A stretch of 64,000 nt of DNA from Stutzerimonas stutzeri (GCF_002909485.1 NZ_PPXG01000009.1:62001-126000); one strand, 5' to 3'. Positions 44,114 through 52,937 are shown, counted from the stretch's first letter. Notes: generated by a model from the sequence alone, not told the origin. Made by a program: numbers and translations.

Positions 44114-45421
44114 TCACGAATCCTTTCGGTGCACCGAAACCCCTGCGGCGTAGGTTTCTTTCACCGCGCGGTCGTCACCCAGAATCATCAGGGCGAAGAG
44201 TTTTTCCTGCAGCGTCGTGGCCTGGCTCAGGCGGTAGTCGATCAGCGGCGTCGCCTTGTAGTCGAGCACGACGAAGTCAGCGTCTTTGCCCGGCTGCAGA
44301 TTGCCGATCTTGTCGTCCAGATAGAGCGCGCGTGCGCCGCCGAGTGTGGCGAGGTACAGCGCCTTGAACGCATCGAGCTTCTGGCCCTGCAGCTGCAACA
44401 CCTTGTAGGCCTCGTTGAGGCTGGCGAGCTGCGAGAAGCTGGTGCCGCCGCCGACATCCGTACCCAGGCCTACCCGTACGCCGTAGCCTTCCAGCTTGGC
44501 CAGATCGAACAGGCCGCTACCGAGGAACAGGTTGGATGTGGGGCAGAAGGCGACTGCCGAACCCGTTTCGCCGAGGCGTTTGCACTCGTCATCGCACAGG
44601 TGGACCCCATGGGCGAACACCGAGCGCGCGCCGATCAGGCCGTGGTGGTCGTAGACGTCCAGATAGCCCTTACGATCCGGGAACAGCTCCTTGACCCACT
44701 CGACCTCCTGCTTGTTCTCGGAGATATGCGTGTGCATGTACAGATCCGGGAATTCGGCGAACAGTTTGCCGGCGAGGGTCAGCTGTTCTGGCGTGCTGGT
44801 CGGTGCGAAGCGCGGAGTGACGGCGTAATGCAGGCGACCCTTGCCGTGCCAGCGCTCGATCAACTCTTTGCTGTCGGCATAGCCTGATTCGGCGGTATCG
44901 GTGAGGAAATCCGGCGCATTGCGATCCATCAGCACCTTGCCGGCGATCATTCGCAGGTTGAGCTTTTCCGCCGCTTCGAAGAAGGCATCCACCGATTGCT
45001 TGTGCACCGTGCCAAACACCAGCGCCGTGGTGGTGCCGTTGCGCAGCAGCTCACCGAGGAACAGGTTGGCTTGCTCGCGGGCATGCGCCATGTCGCTGAA
45101 ACGGCCTTCGTTGGGAAAGGTGTAGGTTTCCAGCCAGTCTAGTAGTTGCGTGCCGTAGGAGCCGATCACGCCAACTTGCGGGTAATGGATGTGTGTGTCG
45201 ATAAAGCCGGGGGTGATCAACGCGTCTTGATACTCGACGACTTCGGTGCCCGCGGCTAGCGCCGGCAACAGGTCGGCAGCGGCGCCGATGCGCGCGATCT
45301 TGCCGTCTTCGACGACCAGCAGGCCGTCTTCGAAATATTCGTGTGATTGCTCGATGCCCACCTCGCGCGGATCGGCGATGCAGTGGAGCAGGGCGGAACG
45401 GTAGGCTTTGGCGCTGGACAT
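44114..45421 (-). CDS. guaD: Guanine deaminase
   Basis: Converts guanine to xanthine and ammonia. The 435-residue amidohydrolase has the zinc-binding PGFIDTHIHYPQ (about residue 72), the HTHISENKQEVEW segment, FAHGVHL and the catalytic Asp in GLGTDVGGGTSF. It feeds xanthine to the downstream XDH genes. Read on the minus strand it follows xdhC across a 132-bp gap that contains a REP-like palindrome. Confidence 0.96.
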   Translation of the reverse strand: MSSAKAYRSALLHCIADPREVGIEQSHEYFEDGLLVVEDGKIARIGAAADLLPALAAGTEVVEYQDALITPGFIDTHIHYPQVGVIGSYGTQLLDWLETYTFPNEGRFSDMAHAREQANLFLGELLRNGTTTALVFGTVHKQSVDAFFEAAEKLNLRMIAGKVLMDRNAPDFLTDTAESGYADSKELIERWHGKGRLHYAVTPRFAPTSTPEQLTLAGKLFAEFPDLYMHTHISENKQEVEWVKELFPDRKGYLDVYDHHGLIGARSVFAHGVHLCDDECKRLGETGSAVAFCPTSNLFLGSGLFDLAKLEGYGVRVGLGTDVGGGTSFSQLASLNEAYKVLQLQGQKLDAFKALYLATLGGARALYLDDKIGNLQPGKDADFVVLDYKATPLIDYRLSQATTLQEKLFALMILGDDRAVKETYAAGVSVHRKDS

Positions 45422-45463
45422 GGTGAGTCTCGGAATCGTTGTAATGAGTACGTTGCTTTGCGT

Positions 45464-45541
45464 TGTGGGAGGCCCGCCCTCGGGGCGAAGCGCTTGGCGC
45501 GGCCGCGGTCCATTTCGCCGCGAGGGCGCGCGCCTCCCACA
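45464..45541. repeat. REP-like palindrome with TGTGGGAGG ends
   Basis: The arms are TGTGGGAGGCCCGCCCTCGG and, 78 bp later, the near reverse complement ending GCGCCTCCCACA, both framed by CGCGGCGAAA/TTCGCCGCG-type cores. Similar TGTGGGAG-type palindromes are abundant between pseudomonad genes. It lies between xdhC and guaD and may uncouple their expression. Confidence 0.7.
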
Positions 45542-45553
45542 GGCTTTATCTGA

Positions 45554-46414
45554 TCAGTTGGCCTGGGAGCGGCGTGAGGCGGGCACGAGCATTGGCACTG
45601 GCTTTTCGCCGCTGGCCGTTTTCTCTCCGCTCTTTTCACCGAAATGGGCGTTGTAGGTCGCGATCACTTCGCCAGCGATGGACACGGCAATCTCGATCGG
45701 CAATTTGCCCTTCACCTCGGCGATGCCCATCGGGCAGCGCATGCGCTGTACGGTTTCCGGCTGGAAGCCGCGGTCACGCAGGCGATGCTCGAACCGGGCG
45801 CGTTTGCTCTTCGAGCCGATCAGGCCGTAGTAGGTGAAGTCATTGCGCGCGAGGATTGCGGCGGTCAGTTCCAGGTCGAGTTGGTGATTGTGGGTCATGA
45901 CGATGAAGTAACTGCCGGCGGGCATGTTTTCCACCTCGTCCACCACCTCGTCGTTAAGCACTTTCTCGACACCCTGAGGAATCTGCTCAGGAAATTCGCT
46001 CTCGCGGGAATCGATCCAGCGCACCTTGCACGGCAGGCTGGCAAGCAACGGAACGAGGGCGCGCCCCACGTGACCGGCGCCGAACACGGCGATATGCGCC
46101 TGGGGCTGGCCCATGGGTTCGAACAGCAGCACGGTGGCGCCGCCGCAGCATTGGCCCAAGCTCGCGCCAAGGGAGAAGCGCTCCAGGCGGGTGTCGCGGC
46201 TGCGCTTTTCCAGCATCTCGCGGGCGATCTCTTGCGCCTTGTATTCCAGATGGCCGCCGCCGATCGTGTCATACAGGCGCTCACGGCTGACCACCATCTT
46301 CGAGCCGGCATTGCGCGGCGTGGAGCCGCGCTCCTCGATGATGGTTACCAGCACGCAGGGTTCGCCTTGGTGTTGCAGGTCGGCGAGTGCTTCGATCCAG
46401 GCCGTATTGCTCAT
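45554..46414 (-). CDS. xdhC: Xanthine dehydrogenase accessory protein XdhC
   Basis: Binds, sulfurates and inserts the molybdenum cofactor into XdhB. It is not part of the mature enzyme. The 286 residues have the XdhC_CoxI part with GSTPRNAGSKMVV and GGHLEYKAQEIA, the CCGG motif in LGQCCGGATVLLFEP, and a Rossmann XdhC_C part with VFGAGHVGRALVPLL and YYGLIGSKSKRARF. AAGGA precedes the ATG. It follows xdhB in the xdhA-xdhB-xdhC-guaD order. Confidence 0.95.
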   Translation of the reverse strand: MSNTAWIEALADLQHQGEPCVLVTIIEERGSTPRNAGSKMVVSRERLYDTIGGGHLEYKAQEIAREMLEKRSRDTRLERFSLGASLGQCCGGATVLLFEPMGQPQAHIAVFGAGHVGRALVPLLASLPCKVRWIDSRESEFPEQIPQGVEKVLNDEVVDEVENMPAGSYFIVMTHNHQLDLELTAAILARNDFTYYGLIGSKSKRARFEHRLRDRGFQPETVQRMRCPMGIAEVKGKLPIEIAVSIAGEVIATYNAHFGEKSGEKTASGEKPVPMLVPASRRSQAN

Positions 46415-46434
46415 GTAAATGTCCTTCGTAGTGC

Positions 46435-46473
46435 GGGTGGCCGCCCCGTGGAAGACCGCGAAGCGTCTTCCAC
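46435..46473. repeat. 39-bp dispersed repeat, copy 2
   Basis: Identical to 16454-16492 except for one base in the loop (GAAGACCGCG instead of GAAGAGCGCG). It lies in the xdhB-xdhC gap. Confidence 0.8.
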
Positions 46474-46496
46474 CATAACGATCAAGTTGTGTCGAT

Positions 46497-46522
46497 GGTG
46501 GACAAGCACAGCGTTGTCCACC
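46497..46522. repeat. GGTGGA-type hairpin repeat, copy 3
   Basis: GGTGGACAA (46497-46505) pairs with TTGTCCACC (46514-46522) across the loop GCACAGCG and is followed by CTACG. It stands 24 bp after the 39-bp repeat and directly after the xdhB stop. Confidence 0.75.
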
Positions 46523-46527
46523 CTACG

Positions 46528-48924
46528 TCAGGCCAGCGTCGTCTCCGTTGCCGCAGACTTGCTCGCCGCCTGCTTCAACTTGCGCATCTGCTCCACGCCC
46601 CAGAGCACGCGCTCGGGCGTCGCCGGTGCATCGATCTGCGGCTGGGCCCGGTAGTCGGCCAGGCTGGCGACGGCATCCTTGATCGCGCACCAGACCGAGA
46701 TGCCGAGCATGAACGGCGGCTCGCCGACGGCCTTGGAGTGGAACACGGTGTCTTCGGGATTCTTGCGGTTCTCCACCAGCTTGACCCGCAGATCCAGCGG
46801 CATGTCAGCCACCGCCGGGATCTTGTAGCTGGCTGGGCCGCTGGTCATCAGCTTGCCCTTGTCGTTCCAGACCAGCTCTTCCATGGTCAGCCAGCCCAGG
46901 CCCTGAACGAAGCCGCCCTCGACCTGGCCGATGTCGATGGCCGGGTTCAGCGAGGCGCCGACGTCATGCAGGATGTCGCTGCGTAGCATCTTGTATTCGC
47001 CGGTCAGGGTATCGACGATCACTTCCGAACAGGCCGCGCCGTAGGCGAAGTAGTAGAACGGCCGTCCGCGCGCCTGGCTGCGGTCGTAATAGATCTTCGG
47101 TGTGCGGTAAAAGCCGGTGGACGACAGCGAAACCTGGCCGAAATAGGCCTGCTGGATCAGTTCATCGAAGCTGATGTACTGGTCGCGCAGGCGCACCTGG
47201 CCGTTCTTGAACTCGATGTCTTCCTCGAAGATCTGCCACTTGCGCGCGGCAAACTCGGTCAGCCGCTGCTTGATGGTCTGCGCCGCGTTCTGCGCTGCCT
47301 TGCCGTTGAGGTCGGTGCCGCTGCTAGCTGCGGTCGGCGAGGTGTTCGGCACCTTGTCGGTGTTGGTCGCGGTGATCTGGATGCGTTCGATGTCGACCTG
47401 GAACACCTCGGCCACCACCTGGGCCACCTTGGTGTTCAGACCCTGACCCATCTCGGTGCCACCATGGTTCAGATGGATGCTGCCGTCGGTGTAGACGTGC
47501 ACCAGTGCACCACCCTGGTTGAGGAAGCTTGCCGTGAAGCTGATGCCGAACTTCACTGGCGTCAGCGCCAGGCCTTTCTTCAGGATCGGGCTGTTGGCAT
47601 TGAACGCGCGGATTTCCTCGCGGCGGCGTACGTATTCGCTGCTGGCCTCGAGCTCGGCGGTCATCTCCTCGAGCATGTTGTGCTCGACGGTCTGGTAGTA
47701 GTGGGTGACGTTGCGCTCGGTCTTGCCGTAGTAGTTGCGCTTGCGCACCTCGAGCGGGTCCTTGCCCAGCTCGCGTGCCACGGCATCCATGATCTCCTCG
47801 ATGGCGACCATGCCTTGTGGGCCACCGAAGCCGCGGTAGGCGGTGTTCGAGGCCAGGTTGGTCTTGCAGCGATGGCCATTGATGGTGGCGTCGCCCAGGT
47901 AGTAGGCGTTGTCGGAGTGGAACATGGCGCGGTCGACGATGGAGCCGGAAAGATCCGGTGAATAGCCGCAGTTGCCGGCCAGGTCGATCTCGATACCGTG
48001 CAGCAGGCCGTCGTCATCGAAGCCGACGTCGTATTCGACATAGAACGGGTGGCGTTTGCCGGTCATGGTCATGTCTTCCATGCGTGGCAGACGCATCTTG
48101 GTCGGGCGGCCGGTGAGGTGCGCGATCACCGCGCACATGCACGCCGGGCCGGCGGCCTGGGTTTCCTTGCCGCCGAAGCCGCCGCCCATGCGACGCATGT
48201 CGATGACGATCTTGTTCATCGAGACGCCGAGCACTTCTGCAACCAGCTTCTGAACCTCGGTGGGGTTCTGCGTCGAGGTGTAGACGATCATGCCGCCGTC
48301 TTCTGTGGGCATGACCGAGGAAACCTGAGTCTCCAGATAGAAATGCTCCTGGCCACCGATGTGCAGCGAGCCCTGCAGGCGCCGCGGCGCGCTGGCCAGG
48401 GCGGTGGCCGAATCGCCGCGCTGGTGGGTATGACTGTCGAGCACGAAGTGCTTCTTGTGCAGCGCATCGACCACGTCGAGCACTGGCTCCAGATCCTCAT
48501 ATTCGATGACTGCGGCCATGGCCGCCTTGCGCGCGGTTTCCAGGCTGTCGGCGGCGACGGCAATCACCGGCTGGCCGATGTATTCGACCTTGCCGTCGGC
48601 GAGCAGCGGATCACCCGGCAATACAGCGCCGATATCCAGCTGCCCAGGTACATCCTGAGCGGTGATGGCAATGGCGACGCCAGGCACTTCATAGCAGGGC
48701 GCGGTGTCGATGCGGACGATGCGTGCGTGGGCCCGGTCGCTCATGCGCGCATAGATATGCAGCTGGTTGGGAAACTCCAGGCGGTCGTCGACGTACACCG
48801 CTTCTCCGGAGACGTGCTTGGGCGCGCTGTCGTGCTTGACGCTCTTGCCGACGCCGGTGACCAGATCCTCGGTAAACAGCGCCGCGATTTCTTCCTGAGT
48901 GCGGGTGGTTACGTGGTTAGACAT
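46528..48924 (-). CDS. xdhB: Xanthine dehydrogenase molybdopterin subunit
   Basis: Catalytic subunit that hydroxylates hypoxanthine and xanthine to urate. The 798 residues show KSVKHDSAPKHVSGEAVYVDD at the start, the Mo-cofactor stretches RMGGGFGGKETQ and NTAYRGFGGPQGM, SSGTDLNGKAAQNA, and the catalytic glutamate in KAVGEPPFMLG near the C-terminus. Its ATG overlaps the end of xdhA by 8 bp. Together with XdhA it forms the split two-subunit bacterial XDH. Confidence 0.97.
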   Translation of the reverse strand: MSNHVTTRTQEEIAALFTEDLVTGVGKSVKHDSAPKHVSGEAVYVDDRLEFPNQLHIYARMSDRAHARIVRIDTAPCYEVPGVAIAITAQDVPGQLDIGAVLPGDPLLADGKVEYIGQPVIAVAADSLETARKAAMAAVIEYEDLEPVLDVVDALHKKHFVLDSHTHQRGDSATALASAPRRLQGSLHIGGQEHFYLETQVSSVMPTEDGGMIVYTSTQNPTEVQKLVAEVLGVSMNKIVIDMRRMGGGFGGKETQAAGPACMCAVIAHLTGRPTKMRLPRMEDMTMTGKRHPFYVEYDVGFDDDGLLHGIEIDLAGNCGYSPDLSGSIVDRAMFHSDNAYYLGDATINGHRCKTNLASNTAYRGFGGPQGMVAIEEIMDAVARELGKDPLEVRKRNYYGKTERNVTHYYQTVEHNMLEEMTAELEASSEYVRRREEIRAFNANSPILKKGLALTPVKFGISFTASFLNQGGALVHVYTDGSIHLNHGGTEMGQGLNTKVAQVVAEVFQVDIERIQITATNTDKVPNTSPTAASSGTDLNGKAAQNAAQTIKQRLTEFAARKWQIFEEDIEFKNGQVRLRDQYISFDELIQQAYFGQVSLSSTGFYRTPKIYYDRSQARGRPFYYFAYGAACSEVIVDTLTGEYKMLRSDILHDVGASLNPAIDIGQVEGGFVQGLGWLTMEELVWNDKGKLMTSGPASYKIPAVADMPLDLRVKLVENRKNPEDTVFHSKAVGEPPFMLGISVWCAIKDAVASLADYRAQPQIDAPATPERVLWGVEQMRKLKQAASKSAATETTLA

Positions 48925-50368
48925 AAGCGATCACCCTCGTTTCGGTTTTCGGTGCGTGTTGTTCGAGGAAGCATTTGCGCAGCAGGTTCTGTGCGACCAG
49001 CAGGCGATATTCGCGGCTGGCGCGGAAATCGGTCAGCGGCGTGAAATCCTCAGCCAGTGCATCGCAGGCCGCCTCCACGGTTTGCTGGTTCCACGGCGCG
49101 CCGTTCAGCGTCGCCTCGCAGGCCGCGGCACGCTTGGGGATTGCCGCCATGCCGCCGAAGGCGACGCGGGCATCGGCGATCATGCCATCAGTGATTTTGA
49201 GATCGAACGCGCCGCAGACCGCCGAGATGTCGTCGTCCAGTCGTTTGGAAACCTTGTAGGCACGGAACAGGCGATCCGGCGAGGCGTGCGGCACGCTGAT
49301 CTTCTCGATGAACTCGCCGGGTTGTCGTACGGTGACCTTGTAGTCAAGGAAGTAATCTTCCAGCGGCAGGGTACGGCTGGCGTCGCCCTTGCGCAGCATG
49401 ACCTCGGCGCCCAGGGCGATCAGCAGTGGCGGCGCATCGCCGATGGGTGAGGCATTGCCGATGTTGCCGCCCAGCGTGCCCTGGTTGCGGATCTGCAGCG
49501 AGGCGAAGCGCTGCAGCAGCTCGCCGAAGTCCGGGTAGTCGGCGGCCAGCGAGGCGTAGCAGTCGGTCAACGGTGTGGCGGCGCCGATCTCGATGTGCGT
49601 GTCAGTGACTACGACCTGCTTCAGTTCGGCAATCTGCCCGACATGGATCATTACCGGCAGTTCGCGATGGAACTGGGTGACCTCCAGCGCCAGGTCGGTG
49701 CCACCGGCGAGCAGCCGGGCTTCCGGGTTGGCGGCATACAGCTCGGCCAACTCAGCGACGGTCAGCGGTGACAGGCTGCGCTTGCTGCCGTCGTTCAGTT
49801 CGGCCGTTTCACGCGGCGCGATGCGTTGCAGCTGGGCAATGGTCTCCGCCTCACGGGCGTCGAACTGGTCCGGTGCGGTCTTCCCGCAAGCCTGTTCGGC
49901 AGCGGCGAGGATCGGCCGGTAGCCGGTGCAGCGGCAGAGGTTGCCGGCCAGGGCTTCGTGGGTCTGGTGTGGATCGTAGGTCTGCACGCCGTCGCCGCAA
50001 TTCTTCTGCAAGGCGAACAGGCTCATGACGAAGCCGGGGGTGCAGAAGCCGCACTGCGAGCCGTGGCAATCGACCATCGCCTGCTGGACGCTGTGCAGCT
50101 GGCCTTGGTGCTTGAGGTCTTCGACGGTGATCAGCTGCTTGCCGTGCAGGGCACAGACGAAGGTCAGGCAGGAGTTGAGGGTACGATAGCGCAGGCGCTC
50201 GCCCACCAACTCGCCGACCACCACGGTACAGGCGCCACAGTCGCCGGAGGCACAGCCTTCCTTGGTGCCCGTCTTGCCGCGGTGTTCGCGCAGGTACTGC
50301 AGCACCGTGGTGTTGGGGTCGAGAGTCTGCTCGCTGCGCAGCTCACGATTGAGGAGAAACTGGATCAA
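48917..50368 (-). CDS. xdhA: Xanthine dehydrogenase FeS/FAD subunit
   Basis: Electron-transfer subunit, 483 residues. The N-terminal plant-type 2Fe-2S domain has CASGDCGACTVVV, the second cluster has CGFCTPGFVM and CRCTGYRPIL, and an FAD domain follows (LLAGGTDLALEV, NQGTLGGNIGNASPIGD). I chose an unusual TTG start at 50368 (MIQFLLNREL), because GGAGG lies exactly 7 nt upstream and homologues begin there. The longer open frame upstream is not needed. A GGTCAA/TTGACC dyad lies 58 bp upstream. Confidence 0.95.
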   Translation of the reverse strand: MIQFLLNRELRSEQTLDPNTTVLQYLREHRGKTGTKEGCASGDCGACTVVVGELVGERLRYRTLNSCLTFVCALHGKQLITVEDLKHQGQLHSVQQAMVDCHGSQCGFCTPGFVMSLFALQKNCGDGVQTYDPHQTHEALAGNLCRCTGYRPILAAAEQACGKTAPDQFDAREAETIAQLQRIAPRETAELNDGSKRSLSPLTVAELAELYAANPEARLLAGGTDLALEVTQFHRELPVMIHVGQIAELKQVVVTDTHIEIGAATPLTDCYASLAADYPDFGELLQRFASLQIRNQGTLGGNIGNASPIGDAPPLLIALGAEVMLRKGDASRTLPLEDYFLDYKVTVRQPGEFIEKISVPHASPDRLFRAYKVSKRLDDDISAVCGAFDLKITDGMIADARVAFGGMAAIPKRAAACEATLNGAPWNQQTVEAACDALAEDFTPLTDFRASREYRLLVAQNLLRKCFLEQHAPKTETRVIAYV

Positions 50369-50425
50369 GGCGGTGCCTCCGACTGTTGTTGTTCTGTCGC
50401 GCAAATTATCGCTATCTGACTTCTC

Positions 50426-50444
50426 GGTCAACTTATTCTTGACC
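50426..50444. promoter_or_regulatory. Dyad upstream of xdhA
   Basis: GGTCAA (50426-50431) and TTGACC (50439-50444) form an inverted repeat with a 7-bp spacer, about 60-75 bp upstream of the xdhA TTG start. It is unlike the TTGTNNACAA boxes, so xdh may answer to a different regulator. TTGACC could alternatively contribute to a -35 element. Confidence 0.45.
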
Positions 50445-50529
50445 CAAAAGTCAATGCGGCATGCGCGCGCAGGTCGGGCGAGGGCTCGGTGGCCATCGCC
50501 CGGTTTTTCCTACTGCAAGTAAAGCCCGC

Positions 50530-51504
50530 TCAGGCCGATTCGGCCGCGCCCTGCCGTCGGTAGGCGTAGGTATCGGCAAAGCGCGAGAGCATGTACCGGC
50601 TGCAGGTGGTGCTGGGATATTTCGGCGGATTGTCGTCGCTGTAGCAGCCGGCCAGGCAGCTGATTTCGGTGTCCGGATGCGGCTCGGCGAAGAACGGCAT
50701 CGAATAACGATCCACCCCCAGCGGGCTGACCACGCGATGCGGCGTCGACTTGTAACGATCATTGCTCCAGCGCGCCATCATGTCGCCGATGTTGACCACG
50801 TAGGTGCCTTCGATCGGCGGTGCATCGATCCATTCGCCCTTGACGTTCTGCACCTGCAGACCACCGGCCTGATCCTGATAGAGCAGGGTGACGCAGCCGT
50901 AGTCGGTGTGGGCGCCGGCACCCTTTTGCTCGGCGCTGGTGGCCGTCTGCCGGGGCGGGTAGTGGATCATGCGGAACACGCTGATGGGCTCGACAAAGCG
51001 CTTGTCGAAGAAATCCCGGCCGATGCCCAGCGCCAGGGCGATGGCGCGTAGCAGGGTGCAGGCGAGATCCTGCATGTCGCGGTAATGGCCCTCCATCAGC
51101 TCGGTCCAGCCTTCGATCTGGAGCGGATGACGGTTGGGCCCGCGCAGCGGCTTTTCGGCCAGCACTTCCGGGTGATCTGCAGGCATATGGAAACCCATGT
51201 CGAAGGTTTCCTTCAGGTCGCACGGCTGGCTCGGGTCGAGCTGCTCGGTGGCGACAGCGCCGTAGCCGCGGTGGTGGCCGCTCTTGGTGATGTCGATCTT
51301 CAGCTTTTCTTCGGCGGGTAGCGCAAAGAACCGCTGGGCATGGTCGGTGAGGGTGGCGATGCGCTCGGCGCTGATCGGATGACCCTTGATATAGAAGAAA
51401 CCCCACTCGCGGCAGGCGCGATCAATCGCCTCGGCTACCGCCAGATGGCCGGCTTCGTCGGCGCGGTAGAGTGGGGAAATGTCGATGATCGGCAGTGCAT
51501 TCAT
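50530..51504 (-). CDS. 2-oxoglutarate/Fe(II)-dependent oxygenase, substrate unknown
   Basis: A 324-residue enzyme of the isopenicillin N synthase / DIOX_N family. Iron ligands are His199 and Asp201 (GAGAHTDYG) and His256 (STPHRVV). The 2-oxoglutarate-binding RxS is Arg266-Ser268 (DRYSMPFF). The N-terminal DIOX_N part starts PIIDISPLYR. CGGAGT precedes the ATG. It lies between xdhA and the BMP-type binding protein with 8-oxoguanine deaminase, all on the minus strand, so a purine or modified base/nucleoside is a reasonable substrate. From memory, P. aeruginosa PA0147 keeps similar company (PA0142, PA0148). Confidence 0.9.
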   Translation of the reverse strand: MNALPIIDISPLYRADEAGHLAVAEAIDRACREWGFFYIKGHPISAERIATLTDHAQRFFALPAEEKLKIDITKSGHHRGYGAVATEQLDPSQPCDLKETFDMGFHMPADHPEVLAEKPLRGPNRHPLQIEGWTELMEGHYRDMQDLACTLLRAIALALGIGRDFFDKRFVEPISVFRMIHYPPRQTATSAEQKGAGAHTDYGCVTLLYQDQAGGLQVQNVKGEWIDAPPIEGTYVVNIGDMMARWSNDRYKSTPHRVVSPLGVDRYSMPFFAEPHPDTEISCLAGCYSDDNPPKYPSTTCSRYMLSRFADTYAYRRQGAAESA

Positions 51505-51522
51505 GGCTGACTCCGGTACGGC

Positions 51523-51548
51523 GCCGCCGGTCTTCTCGTACCGGCGGC
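51523..51548. terminator. Hairpin between the BMP gene and the oxygenase gene
   Basis: GCCGCCGGT (51523-51531) pairs with ACCGGCGGC (51540-51548) around an 8-nt loop. It lies in the 139-bp gap between two co-oriented genes and has no T-tract, so it may be an attenuating or mRNA-stabilising hairpin. Confidence 0.45.
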
Positions 51549-51643
51549 TTTCGAGGGCAAAGCCCCCTGCGTGCGGTTCGCCTATGGGCGGGACGGCACG
51601 CAGATTCCGCAGTACGCCGGCACACAGCCGGCGCGGGTGATGC

Positions 51644-52735
51644 TTACTTCGGTATTTCAGCCTTGAGGCCTTCGACGTAGTAATTCATCGAGGCGAGGTC
51701 CTTGATGCTGGCGGTCTCGCCCTCGGCGATGCGCACTTCCCCTGCCTGATCCTTGATCGGGCCGGTGAACGGATGGAATTCACCGCTCTTGATGCTGGCG
51801 ATGATTGCCTCGGCTTCTGCTTTCACGTCGGCCGGTACCAGGTCGCTGATCGGCAGGCTGATGCTTTCTTCTGCCAGGCCACCCCAGAAATCCTCGGATT
51901 TCCAGTTGCCGGCCATCACCGCTTCGGCGGACTTGGCGTAATGCGGGCCCCAGTCGTTGACGATGGAGGTCAGTACGGCCTTGGGCCCGAAGTGTTGCAT
52001 GTCCGAGGCGTAGCCTACGGAGTAGGCGCCACGGCGCTCGGCGGCCTGGATCGGTGCTGGGCTATCGGTGTGCTGGAAGACCACGTCAACGCCCTGATCG
52101 ATCAGTGCATTGGCTGCGTCAGCTTCCTTGCCCGGATCGAACCAGGTGTTGACCCACACCACCTTGATTTCGGTGCCCGGGTTGTATTTGTCCAGCGCCA
52201 GTTGGATGGCGTTGATGTCGCGGATCACTTCCGGAATAGGGAAGGAGGCGATGTAGCCGACCTTTTTGGTCTTGGTCATCTTGGCAGCGAGGAAGCCGCC
52301 AACGTAGCGGCCCTCATAAGAGCGGGTCAGATAGGTGCCGACATTATTTGCCTGCTTGTAGCCGGTGGCGTGCTCGAAGGTGACCTTGGGGAACTGCTTG
52401 GCGACTTTCAGCGTGGGGTTCATGTAACCGAAGGAGGTGGTGAAGATCAGGTCGTAGTCGCTCTTGGCCATATTGCGGATCACCCGCTCGGCATCGGCGC
52501 CTTCCGGAACGTTCTCGACGAAGCTGGTTTTCACCTTGTCGCCCAGCTTTTCTTCCATGTACTTGCGGCCCTGCTCGTGCTGGTAGGTCCAGCCGTGGTC
52601 GCCGATCGGGCCAATGTAGACGAAGCCGACCTTCAACGGGTCAGCGGCCGAAGCGGCGGCGGTGGTGAGGGCGGCGCTGAAGCCGATCGCTGCGGCGAGG
52701 GCGCGCAGCAGGGTTTTCCGTGAGTTGTTCTGCAT
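51644..52735 (-). CDS. BMP-family nucleoside/purine-binding protein
   Basis: Periplasmic substrate-binding protein of the Bmp/PnrA family, 363 residues, with a cleavable signal (about 1-30). Typical stretches are VGFVYIGPIGDHGWTYQHEQGRK (ligand cleft), NMAKSDYDLIFTTSFGYM and GVDVVFQHTDSPAPIQAAERRG. Family members bind nucleosides or purines for an ABC importer. No ATPase or permease gene of that importer lies in the window, so it works with subunits encoded elsewhere, or is an orphan receptor. Confidence 0.9.
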   Translation of the reverse strand: MQNNSRKTLLRALAAAIGFSAALTTAAASAADPLKVGFVYIGPIGDHGWTYQHEQGRKYMEEKLGDKVKTSFVENVPEGADAERVIRNMAKSDYDLIFTTSFGYMNPTLKVAKQFPKVTFEHATGYKQANNVGTYLTRSYEGRYVGGFLAAKMTKTKKVGYIASFPIPEVIRDINAIQLALDKYNPGTEIKVVWVNTWFDPGKEADAANALIDQGVDVVFQHTDSPAPIQAAERRGAYSVGYASDMQHFGPKAVLTSIVNDWGPHYAKSAEAVMAGNWKSEDFWGGLAEESISLPISDLVPADVKAEAEAIIASIKSGEFHPFTGPIKDQAGEVRIAEGETASIKDLASMNYYVEGLKAEIPK

Positions 52736-52937
52736 GGCGGGTGACGCTCCTGTTTGTCTAGCTACAGAGCCTTGTTGGCTGATAGCTGGTTAGCAAAAAG
52801 CTGACCAACTGGACAGATACCTTGATCGAGCCGGAATGCGGCGCCTTTGAATCGTTGGGCACAGCTGGCCGAGGCTTGCACTGGTGCGTCGGTAATTCGT
52901 GCTGCCCAGCTTTGGTGCAAGCCTGGCGCGTAGTCGA

